20,656 nt of DNA from CBDUXT01 sp965371245 (GTDB lineage: Bacteria; Planctomycetota; Phycisphaerae; UBA1845). Positions 1 to 7,205 of this stretch are shown piece after piece; the stretch's first letter is position 1; every line of letters begins with the position of its first letter. The DNA lies in NCBI GenBank assembly GCA_965371245.1, contig CBDUXT010000096.1:1-20656 (forward strand), given 5' to 3'. The translations under genes were made by a program, and so were the position numbers. A model generated the notes under the pieces. The model was given only the letters and a program-made list of their open reading frames with translations, had not been told where the DNA came from and ran no database searches.

Positions 1-34
1 TCTCACGCCGGAGATCTTATACTCCGGCGGGAGA
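1..34. repeat. Long hairpin at the left edge
   Basis: An inverted repeat pairs positions 1-13 with 22-34 around an 8-base loop (ATCTTATA). Twelve of 13 pairs match, with a core of CGCCGGAG / CTCCGGCG. No T-tract follows on the + strand, so a classical intrinsic terminator is not clear. It may end transcription of a gene lying left of the window, or be one more of the dispersed palindromes seen elsewhere here. The following bases up to 208 show no gene. Confidence 0.6.
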
Positions 35-208
35 CAGCCTTTCATGGGATTACAAAACTTGCTAGCATGCGGGGGAACGATCAGGCCAGTACTGAGCGTC
101 CGTTGTTGCGGCTTGATCGACCTGTAGCGAGAGATTCCAGCAACGCACGGCCGCTTGCTTGCGTCAGCCATGCGCAAGCCAGCACCGGCCCCTAAGGAGA
201 CACCGTCA

Positions 209-1537
209 ATGCACGATGCGCAGACAATCTCGCGTGTGGTGGATCTGCTGGACCCAACAACCAACGCCATCTTCAACATGAGCGACGCCGAGGCCCGTGC
301 CATCGTCGGCAGCGGCGATCCCGAGGCCATCCGGCGAATCGACGGGCAGTTCGCCCTGCTTGCCGAGGAGGGCAAGACGGTGCGGATGGCCAGGACGATC
401 GGCCGGCTGATGCGGTACTTCATCGCCAAGCGTGAGGCCGGACCCGTGCTGATCGTCGCCGACCGAATCGACACCATTCACAACTGGCTCAAATCCGAGG
501 GGCTCGACGATCAGTTTCACCCGTCCTACACGCGCATGGTTCCGGCGCACCATCTTGTCGAGCTACGTCTCCTGGGCTGTCCCGATCCGAATCCGACCTA
601 CCGTCGTTTCTTCGCGCCTGAGCGCGGCGTGCTCCCGCCCGATCTCGATGTGATCGGCGAACGGTATGTGGGAGCCGTCTACAGTGAAGTCGGCAAGTGG
701 TTGCAATCGATCCCCGACGACCAGCCGGTTGGCGTGTGCTTCTCTGGTGGAATCGACAGCGGGTCGGTCTTCCTCCTTGCCTACCGCGCCATGCTGAGCA
801 TGGGCAAGAACCCGTCCCGGCTCAAGGCGTTTGTTCTCAGTGTCGATGGCGGTGGAGACGACCTTCAGCAGGCTCGGGTGTTTCTCAAGAAGGTCGGTCT
901 GGAGCTGTTCCTAGAAGAGATCGACGCGGCGGCCGACGACATCGATGTGGACGACGCCATTCGCGTCATCGAGGACTACAAGCCGCTCGATGTGCAGGCC
1001 GGCGCCATGTTGCTGGCGCTCTGTCGCGGGATCCGCGGCCGGTATCCCGAGTGGCGATACCTGCTCGACGGCGATGGCGGTGACGAGAACCTCAAGGATT
1101 ATCCCATCGAGGAGAACCCCGAGCTAACCATCCGCAGCGTGCTCAACAACTCCATGCTTTATCAGGAAGGCTGGGGCGTGGATTCTATCAAGCACTCGCT
1201 CACCTACTCCGGCGGCCAGAGCCGAAGCTACGCTCGAACCTACGCCCCGACCTCTTCGTTGGGCTTCCGCGCGCTAAGCCCCTTCACCTCGCCCGCCGTG
1301 ATCGAGGTGGCCGAGGCGATTCCGTTCATCGAACTGACCGGCTGGCGGCACGATCGGCTCTACCAGCTCAAGGGGCAGATCGTGTCGCGCGGGGTTCGCG
1401 CCGTCACCGGGTTGGATATGCCGGTCTTCGAGAAGCGGCGGTTTCAGCATGGGGCGATCGCCGACCGGAGCGAATTGGCTCTGTTCACGGCAACGCCCAA
1501 CGAGTTTCGGAGTGCGTTCGATGCCACGTACCGGTGA
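209..1537 (+). CDS. Asparagine-synthetase-like PP-loop ATPase (AsnB C-terminal type) with degenerate amidotransferase domain
   Basis: The protein has 442 residues if it starts at ATG 209, which has AAGGAGA 8 bases upstream. An in-frame start at 155 lacks such a site. Residues about 175-430 resemble the asparagine synthase synthetase domain: the PP-loop SGGIDS is at 179-184 and DGDGGDE at 287-293. Enzymes of this family adenylate a carboxylate and then form an amide. Residues about 43-140 resemble the later part of the Ntn glutaminase domain of AsnB (IDGQFALL, then a G-x-x-V-x-x-A-R-like run). The N-terminal half and its catalytic Cys2 are missing; the protein begins Met-His-Asp. It probably cannot hydrolyse glutamine and may use ammonia or another amine, as beta-lactam synthetase relatives do; this is an inference. 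The last 17 bases overlap the radical SAM gene, implying translational coupling. The substrate is unknown. Confidence 0.85.
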   Translation: MHDAQTISRVVDLLDPTTNAIFNMSDAEARAIVGSGDPEAIRRIDGQFALLAEEGKTVRMARTIGRLMRYFIAKREAGPVLIVADRIDTIHNWLKSEGLDDQFHPSYTRMVPAHHLVELRLLGCPDPNPTYRRFFAPERGVLPPDLDVIGERYVGAVYSEVGKWLQSIPDDQPVGVCFSGGIDSGSVFLLAYRAMLSMGKNPSRLKAFVLSVDGGGDDLQQARVFLKKVGLELFLEEIDAAADDIDVDDAIRVIEDYKPLDVQAGAMLLALCRGIRGRYPEWRYLLDGDGGDENLKDYPIEENPELTIRSVLNNSMLYQEGWGVDSIKHSLTYSGGQSRSYARTYAPTSSLGFRALSPFTSPAVIEVAEAIPFIELTGWRHDRLYQLKGQIVSRGVRAVTGLDMPVFEKRRFQHGAIADRSELALFTATPNEFRSAFDATYR

Positions 1538-2480
1538 AAAGCCACCGGCCCTTTCCGACGCATGGGTGCTCAGTCATCGGCCGCCGAAGAACCTCGTGGT
1601 GCCCAACCGCCCGTACGCCTTCCTGGTCGAGAAAGAGCACGGCATCACCGGCCGCGTCGAGGACGTCGCCACCGTCTTCATCACCAACCGCGAGTGCCCG
1701 TTCCGCTGTGTGATGTGCGACCTCTGGCGCAACACGACCGACGAAACGGTGCCGGTCGGCGCGGTGGCCGAGCAGATTCGATGGGCGCTGGGGCAGCTTC
1801 CGCCCGCGAGACACATCAAGCTGTACAACAGCGGTAACTTCTTCGACCCCAACGCGATTCCACCCGACGACTACCCGGCCATCGCGGAGCTCGTCTCCGG
1901 ATTCAAGACCGTCATCGTCGAGTCGCACCCGAGCATGATCGGCCGCCGCTGCTGGGAGTTCCAAGACCTGCTTGCCGGCGATCTTCACGTGGCCATGGGC
2001 CTTGAAACCGCCCACCCCGAGGTGCTCGCCAAACTCAACAAGCGAATGTCGCTGTCGGATTTTGAGCACGCCGTCGCCAACCTGACCGACAAACACGTGC
2101 CGGTGCGTGCCTTCATCTTGGTGCGCCCGCCCTTCATGACAGAGGCCACCGGGCTGGAATGGGCCAAACGCTCAATGGACTTCGCCTTCGATGCCGGCGT
2201 GGAAGCGTGCGCACTCATCCCCACGCGCGGCGGCAACGGGGCCATGGAAGAGTTGGCCGAGCGCGGTCACTTCGTCCCGCCGTCACTGGCGATGCTTGAG
2301 GCCGTGTTCGACTACGGCGTCGGCTTGGCACGAGGCCGGGTCTTCGCCGACCTGTGGGACATCGAGAACCTCGCAACCTGTAGCAGGTGTGCCAAAGCGC
2401 GCATCGACCGGCTTTGCGAGATGAACCTGACTCAGCGCGTTCGACCCGTGATCGTCTGTGAACAATGCGGGTCGGGGTGA
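1521..2480 (+). CDS. Radical SAM protein with Cys-rich C-terminus (RaSEA/Elp3-like)
   Basis: The protein has 319 residues from ATG 1521, inside the end of the upstream ligase gene. The CxxxCxxC cluster for the 4Fe-4S centre is C59, C63 and C66 in NRECPFRCVMCDLW. Such enzymes cleave S-adenosylmethionine to make a 5'-deoxyadenosyl radical. The C-terminus has CxxC at 287-290, C299, and CxxC at 313-316, which could bind zinc or a second cluster. The cluster context and the C-terminal cysteines recall the RaSEA/TIGR01210 archaeosine-biosynthesis family and Elp3-like proteins, as I remember them; the match is by eye and may be only to the superfamily. Overlap with the PP-loop ligase and proximity to a flavoprotein suggest one pathway. 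The substrate cannot be read from sequence. Confidence 0.85.
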   Translation: MPRTGEKPPALSDAWVLSHRPPKNLVVPNRPYAFLVEKEHGITGRVEDVATVFITNRECPFRCVMCDLWRNTTDETVPVGAVAEQIRWALGQLPPARHIKLYNSGNFFDPNAIPPDDYPAIAELVSGFKTVIVESHPSMIGRRCWEFQDLLAGDLHVAMGLETAHPEVLAKLNKRMSLSDFEHAVANLTDKHVPVRAFILVRPPFMTEATGLEWAKRSMDFAFDAGVEACALIPTRGGNGAMEELAERGHFVPPSLAMLEAVFDYGVGLARGRVFADLWDIENLATCSRCAKARIDRLCEMNLTQRVRPVIVCEQCGSG

Positions 2481-2510
2481 TCGATCGCGCCGAGCTAATG
2501 CCGCATCCCC

Positions 2511-2550
2511 GAGCCGCGGGCTTCAGCCCGCGCGGCCGTCAGCCCGCAAG
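2511..2550. repeat. REP-like palindrome (CGCGGGC-TTCA-GCCCGCG family)
   Basis: A 7-bp perfect stem at 2515-2521 and 2526-2532 encloses the loop TTCA, and further GC-rich bases (GGCCGTCAGCCCGC) follow. It begins 30 bases after the radical SAM stop. Closely related arms (CCGCGGGC...GCCCGCGG) occur at 11293-11352 and 16091-16113, so it belongs to a dispersed family. It could weakly terminate transcription or stabilise the mRNA end. Confidence 0.75.
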
Positions 2551-2660
2551 ACCTTTCGTCCGTCGATGGGCCTCCATCGGCGAGCAGACTACTACACGAA
2601 AATCGGCCAGGCGCCAGGGAAGCTGGTCGAAGTCGGCAACCCGTGCGACCATGGCCGCCG

Positions 2661-4295
2661 ATGACAAGGCGTGAAACGTGCGACATCGTGATTCTCGGCG
2701 CGGGCTTCGGCGGGAGCCTCCTCGCACAGATCGCACGAACCGCCGACCGTCGCGTGGTCCTGCTGGAGAGCAAGCGGCACCCGCGCTTCGCCATCGGCGA
2801 GTCGTCCACACCGCTGGCCAACCTGAAGCTGGAGATGCTGGCCGACCGCTACGGATTGACCGCGATCAAACCGCTGTGCAAGTACGGCCCCTGGAAAAGG
2901 ACGTATCCGCAAATCGCGTGTGGTCTGAAACGCGGGTTCAGCTTCTTCCACCATCGTCGTGACGAACCGTTCGAGCCGGATGCCAACCACGCCAACGAGC
3001 TTCTCGTGGCCGCCAACCCCAGCGCCGAGCAGGGAGACACTCATTGGTACCGGGCCGACTTCGATGCGTTTATGGTAACCCAAGCGCAGGAGGCGGGTGT
3101 CGTCTACATCGACCGATGCGAGGTCGCGGAAATGCACCACGGCCCGCCGTGGAAACTGCGCGGCAGGTGTGAGGACGGCCCGATCGAGGTGAGCGCGTCG
3201 TTCCTTGTTGATGCGACCGGCAACGGCCGGCTACTTGGCGATGCGTTGAGACCAGGCGACGTCACCGATGCGTTGCGGCGAGGTGCGTGCTCAGAAGATG
3301 CTTCCTCAAACCGAGCCGCGACCGTAAGGGAGCGGTCTTTTCCAGATTCCAGTGCGCCCCTTGACCGTCGCGAGTCGGAGAAAGAGCTCTTCGGCATGAG
3401 CCCGACCGACGCCACCAATACGCTGCGCACACGAACGAGCGGGCTCTTCGGCCACTTCCGCGACGTGGCCCTGTGGTCCGACGTGCTGCGCGAGCTGGGC
3501 GGCTCGATCGACGATCATCCGTACCCCTGCGACGCGGCCGCGCTGCATCACGTCATCGAGGGCGGCTGGATGTGGGTACTGCGTTTCGACAACGGCATCA
3601 CCAGTGCCGGCTTCTCGCTTGATCCACAGGTGCATCCACCGGTTGGCCACAGGTCGCCCGAAGCGCAGTGGGAAGCGCTGCTAGCAGCGTATCCATCCAT
3701 CGCCCGCCAGTTCCGCGCCGCAGCGCCGGTCAGGCCGCTCGTGCGCGTGGAGCGGCTTCAGCGGCGGTGGAGTGAAACGGTGGGGGAGGACTGGGCCATG
3801 CTGCCGCACACGGCCGGCTTTGTCGATCCGTGGTTCAGTTCCGGCATCGCCCAGACGCTCTTCGGCATCGAGCGGCTGGCCCGCGTGCTGACCGACGGGT
3901 GGGCCGCGCCCGATCGAACTGAGCGGCTGGCTGCCTACGGAAACGCCCTCGCCCGCGTGTTCGACCTGGCTGATTCACTCATCGCCGCTTGCCTGAAGAG
4001 CTTCGACCGGTTCGACGTCATGGTGAGTCTGACCATGGCCTACTTCGCCGCCGCGATCTACAGCGAGGAGCGCATCCGCGCGGGGCTCGACACGCCCGAT
4101 GACGAGTTCCTCCTGGCCCACGACCAGCGCTTCCGCGCGATCGCCGCCGAGTTGTGTGAGTCCGCCGCGAAGACCGGACCAACCGACGCTGTAGAGTTCG
4201 CCCGCCGAACGGCCGAGCTACTCGCACCATACAACACAGCCGGCTTATGCGATCCCGCTCGCCGGAACATGTACCCGTATACCAGCACGGTGTGA
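2661..4295 (+). CDS. FAD-dependent oxidoreductase, tryptophan-halogenase-like
   Basis: The protein has 544 residues from ATG 2661; a GTG at 2643 would add six residues, and neither start has a clear ribosome binding site. The N-terminus has the FAD dinucleotide fold DIVILGAGFGG (about 8-18). GESSTP at 46-51 corresponds to the GE[AS]T.P motif of flavin-dependent halogenases, and FVDPWFSSG near 387-395 to their DPxxSxG flavin motif. K70-x3-K74-Y-x2-W lines up by eye with the K79-x3-K83-F-x2-W stretch of RebH/PrnA, whose K79 is catalytic. The WxWxIP halogenase signature appears only as WMWVLRF (W303, W305). It may therefore be a halogenase or a related monooxygenase/reductase. Residues about 213-241 look like an insertion and are encoded partly by a repeat-like element. 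It is probably the third enzyme of the upstream cluster. Confidence 0.82.
   Translation: MTRRETCDIVILGAGFGGSLLAQIARTADRRVVLLESKRHPRFAIGESSTPLANLKLEMLADRYGLTAIKPLCKYGPWKRTYPQIACGLKRGFSFFHHRRDEPFEPDANHANELLVAANPSAEQGDTHWYRADFDAFMVTQAQEAGVVYIDRCEVAEMHHGPPWKLRGRCEDGPIEVSASFLVDATGNGRLLGDALRPGDVTDALRRGACSEDASSNRAATVRERSFPDSSAPLDRRESEKELFGMSPTDATNTLRTRTSGLFGHFRDVALWSDVLRELGGSIDDHPYPCDAAALHHVIEGGWMWVLRFDNGITSAGFSLDPQVHPPVGHRSPEAQWEALLAAYPSIARQFRAAAPVRPLVRVERLQRRWSETVGEDWAMLPHTAGFVDPWFSSGIAQTLFGIERLARVLTDGWAAPDRTERLAAYGNALARVFDLADSLIAACLKSFDRFDVMVSLTMAYFAAAIYSEERIRAGLDTPDDEFLLAHDQRFRAIAAELCESAAKTGPTDAVEFARRTAELLAPYNTAGLCDPARRNMYPYTSTV
3310..3337. repeat. Dispersed-repeat-like palindrome inside the flavoprotein gene
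   Basis: The element contains GACCG (3320-3324) and CGGTC (3333-3337) as a stem around TAAGGGAG, preceded by CCGAGCCGC. I recall near-identical strings (GCCGCGACCGTAAGGGAGCG) as common dispersed repeats in planctomycete and acidobacterial genomes; that is memory, not a search. Here it is read in frame as SSNRAATVRERSF without disrupting the ORF, between the FAD-domain segment and the TRTSGLFGHF segment. Confidence 0.55.
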
Positions 4296-4587
4296 TGGGA
4301 GGTGGCACACCCCAGCTCGCATTCGATGAAGCGATGATCGTGCAGGTCGGGTCATCGACCCGGCATTGCTTGATTACGCGTAAGTCAGTCGGCGGGCGTG
4401 ATCGCTTGGTTCTCCCGCCATCCTGGCAAGCGCATCATCGGCGCAAGCGGGTCATACAAAAGAGAAATGCTCTTGTAGACCCAAGATAGACTCGATCGGG
4501 GCAACTCCGAGGATTTCGATCTTGTTGTCGGACCAAAAACGAGAAGTGAAACAGCCCTAAATGGGCGCCAATGCGGTTTCGCGGTAC
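4296..4587. other. Intergenic stretch between the flavoprotein gene and the tRNA
   Basis: No convincing gene is seen in these 292 bases. Reading the minus strand away from the tRNA, there is a small stem GCCC-ATTTA-GGGC near 4554-4566 followed by TGTTTC and a T-run about 20 bases further. That could be a weak tRNA terminator. Short ORFs on either strand here look like chance. Confidence 0.4.
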
Positions 4588-4661
<74 letters not shown>

Positions 4662-4745
4662 TGAAGCGACCACCGTAGCAGAGTCCGTCCGATCGTCAAC
4701 CGTCGCCGGAGCCGAGTCGGGGCATCGACACCCGGCCGAACCGGC

Positions 4746-5702
4746 TCATACCCGCGAAATCAGGCTCGGGAACCGCCGGACGTGTGTCTCGACGTTGGCG
4801 GCGTAGGTGACCATGGCCCGCGAGATGGCCTCCCGTTCGTCCTCGACCTTCTCGACGTCAACAAGGACATCGACGATCTCCAAGCGGTACCGAAAGTTCC
4901 GCTCCGGGATGATGAACGCCTGCAGAACCGGCGCCCGGCAACGCATGGCGATCCGGAGCGGACCCGTCAGGAAGACGCGCTGCTCGCCGAAGATCTCGAC
5001 CATCTCGCCCCGCTGGGTGGGATCCCGCCGGCGGCTGACGTCCATGGCGCTTCCCAGTACATACCCCTCCTCGAAACAGCGAAAAATCTCACGCGGGTAG
5101 CTGTCGGCAAACAAGACCCGCATCTTGCAGAACTCCGGGTACCTCCGGTCGAACCGATCTTGTACGTACCGCCGGATGGCCCCCTCGCGGCGATCGCGTA
5201 CGCAGGCCGTTCGATAGCCCCGAACAGCGAGGAGCATGGAAAGCACGTGGTGCGCCCCGTGGTGCGACATCGCCAGATACACGCCGTGGCCGCGCGCCAC
5301 TGACTCGTCGAGAAGGTCCTGCCCGCGGATGGAAAGCAGTTCGGCCGCCCGGTCAGGTGAAAACCGGTCGAATATCAGATAGAAAATCTTGTCGCCACGG
5401 CTTCGCATAAAGAAGTCGCGGGTGGCGCGACGTCTCAAAGACGCAGTGGGCGTATGCCCGAGAACCCCCGACAGCGCTCGCGCGAATCTGCGCCGTCGCT
5501 TGTGGTTGATGAGCCACTCGACGGTGCCGAACATCCGCCCGAAGTGGTAGAGCCCGGTCGGGCCCAACAGCCAGAGCAACAACGACAGTGCTTTGTGAGA
5601 GAGCGAGAACGAGACACGTTCCCACAGGCCGGGTAATGCGGCCGACTCGAGGAACGAGGGACTCGCCATAAGCGGTTGCTCTTTGGTTGCGGTCCCGTTC
5701 AT
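4746..5702 (-). CDS. LpxL/HtrB-like lysophospholipid/lipid A acyltransferase family protein
   Basis: The protein has 318 residues if started at ATG 5702, with GGGG 9 bases upstream. Starts at 5711 and 5669 are also in frame, so the exact start is uncertain. The core resembles the bacterial lipid A / mycolic acid acyltransferase family (PF03279): a hydrophobic N-terminal segment (about 38-52), YLAMSHHGAHHVL at 142-154 where the catalytic His motif is expected, a cluster of Arg residues, and a hydrophobic run near 258-264. Family members transfer acyl chains to a lipid at the inner membrane. The canonical H-x4-D/E is not exact here (H147 is followed by H152), so the chemistry is less certain than the fold. 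The gene is alone on its strand, between the tRNA and a divergent hydrolase gene. Confidence 0.7.
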   Translation of the reverse strand: MNGTATKEQPLMASPSFLESAALPGLWERVSFSLSHKALSLLLWLLGPTGLYHFGRMFGTVEWLINHKRRRRFARALSGVLGHTPTASLRRRATRDFFMRSRGDKIFYLIFDRFSPDRAAELLSIRGQDLLDESVARGHGVYLAMSHHGAHHVLSMLLAVRGYRTACVRDRREGAIRRYVQDRFDRRYPEFCKMRVLFADSYPREIFRCFEEGYVLGSAMDVSRRRDPTQRGEMVEIFGEQRVFLTGPLRIAMRCRAPVLQAFIIPERNFRYRLEIVDVLVDVEKVEDEREAISRAMVTYAANVETHVRRFPSLISRV

Positions 5703-6015
5703 GGCGATCATCCCCGCCAGTCGTTGAAACAAGATGCTCGATCGAGCGTGCCCGTGCGTACCCCTAAGCGCGGGCATCACCTCACGCCACAACCATAGGC
5801 AGGGCTGCGCCCGTCGTTGGAGCTGGAACAACGGGCTGGCGCGTTGCCACAGGAGGACGCCGGTGCCGCACCGAACGAGGGTGCATCGACGGAGCGCTCA
5901 GCCCTCGGGCAAAACTGTAGCGGACCTCAACCTTCGGATCAAACGCCCAGCTACCACCTGGGCCGAGCTGCCTCTTGACCTGGAGATCGGTGCTCATTGC
6001 GGTATAGTCGGCCTT
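5703..6015. other. Divergent intergenic region
   Basis: This 313-base stretch separates the acyltransferase (minus) and hydrolase (plus) starts, so it should hold promoters for both. It contains a 12-bp perfect palindrome GCTCGATCGAGC at 5736-5747 and the candidate + promoter listed separately. It has an open + frame, but the translation (Arg- and Pro-rich, no domain) does not look like protein. Confidence 0.45.
5981..6008 (+). promoter_or_regulatory. Candidate sigma70-type promoter for the hydrolase gene
   Basis: TGGAGA at 5981-5986 and TATAGT at 6003-6008 are 16 bases apart. The -10 matches TATAAT at 5 of 6 positions and the -35 matches TTGACA at 4 of 6. Seven bases after the -10 comes GTG 6016, so the transcript could begin at or next to the start codon. 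Confidence 0.4.
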
Positions 6016-6882
6016 GTGATCACCGCGAACCCCTTTGAACTCTACTCGATCGTGAACGGGACGATCCGTCTCGACGGCGGCGCCATGCACGGGGTCGTCC
6101 CAAGGGTTCTGTGGGAGAAAGTATCTGACGTCGATGCGCTGAACCGAATTCTCTTGGCCACCCGGACGTTGCTTGCCATCGACCGCAAGGCCAAACGCAC
6201 GGTCCTGGTGGACACGGGGTGCGGGTCAAAGTGGTCGGCAAAGGACGCTGACCGCTACGGGATCATGTCGGACGCCGAGGCCATCCCTCGCGCATTGGCG
6301 GCCGCGGGGCTCTCGGCAGATGATGTGACGGACCTGGTCATCACACACCTGCACTTCGACCACTGCGGCGGTCTGACGGATTGGTTCGACGACCCAGGCG
6401 GTAGAACCACACTGCGGTATCCCCGCGCCCGCCATTGGATCCACCGCGGGCACTGGCAACACGCCAACGACCCATCCTTCAAGGACCGCGCGTCGTTCCT
6501 CGAGCATGATTTCACAGCTCTGACCGATGCCGGCGTGTTGGAGTTCGTCGAAGGGGACAAGCCGGCGTCAACCATTCCCGGCGTCGAGTGGTTCGTCTCG
6601 CATGGCCACACGCCGTTCCAGCTTCATCCAATCTTCGGCACGGGCCACGAGCGCGTGCTGTTCGCCGGCGACATCGTGCCCACGGTGGCGCACCTGAGAC
6701 TCGGATGGGTCATGGCCTACGACGTCGCCCCCATGACGACGATCTGTGAAAAGCAGACCATCTACCGCCGCTGCAACGAGGATGGGCTGTCCCTGGCCTT
6801 TCCCCACGACCCGTCCGTCGGCGGCGCCGTCCTGGACGGAACCGTTGAGCGTCCCATCGTCGCCCGTGCGCTGGACCTCTAG
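6016..6882 (+). CDS. Metallo-beta-lactamase-fold hydrolase (lactonase-like)
   Basis: The protein has 288 residues from GTG 6016. The frame is open further upstream, but that translation has no protein character and no start with a ribosome binding site. Metal ligands of the MBL superfamily are complete: HLHFDH at 111-116 (H111, H113, D115, H116), H198 in SHGHTP, D219 in FAGD and H264 in FPHD. This pattern and the length fit the AHL-lactonase-like/glyoxalase-II-like branch. These enzymes hydrolyse lactones or thioesters with two zinc ions. Residues 10-45 form a strand-rich lead-in. There is no signal peptide, so it is probably cytoplasmic. No neighbour fixes the substrate. The 5' end suggests a leaderless transcript. 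Confidence 0.85.
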   Translation: MITANPFELYSIVNGTIRLDGGAMHGVVPRVLWEKVSDVDALNRILLATRTLLAIDRKAKRTVLVDTGCGSKWSAKDADRYGIMSDAEAIPRALAAAGLSADDVTDLVITHLHFDHCGGLTDWFDDPGGRTTLRYPRARHWIHRGHWQHANDPSFKDRASFLEHDFTALTDAGVLEFVEGDKPASTIPGVEWFVSHGHTPFQLHPIFGTGHERVLFAGDIVPTVAHLRLGWVMAYDVAPMTTICEKQTIYRRCNEDGLSLAFPHDPSVGGAVLDGTVERPIVARALDL

Positions 6883-7205
6883 ACCCAGGGTAAATGATCC
6901 CGCGGGATCGCCCGGATCGAGGTTTGGGCGACCCCAGACACCGACGGGCCGATTTTTGCGCAAAAAACCCGATGGCCCCCACTACCCAACGCCGACAACT
7001 GCGGATATGCTTCGAGTATCTCATTTGACAGCGGCACCTGATGGGCACCCCGGCCACAGTCGCTCCGGCACCGTGCCGCTGTCAACCTTGCGAATCACTG
7101 ACAAACTTCCTGCGACGGCCCTGGGCCGGCCAGCCGTCGTCGTGAAGCCCGACCCGTACATCGGATTTTCAACTGTCGAAGGCATGACGGAGAGGCCGTG
7201 TAGAC
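6883..7205. other. rho upstream region with two perfect palindromes
   Basis: No gene is seen in these 323 bases. There are two separate 14-bp perfect palindromes: GATCCCGCGGGATC at 6896-6909 and TTTTTGCGCAAAAA at 6953-6966. The second is flanked by GGGCC (left) and GGCCC (right), which extends the symmetry. They may form a terminator after the hydrolase gene or be sites for regulation of rho. Rho genes often have long autoregulated leaders. Confidence 0.45.

Noticed and set aside
5734..6015. Upstream extension of the MBL hydrolase to 5734
   Set aside because: The extra 94 codons encode Arg/His/Pro-rich sequence with no fold and cross the divergent promoter region.
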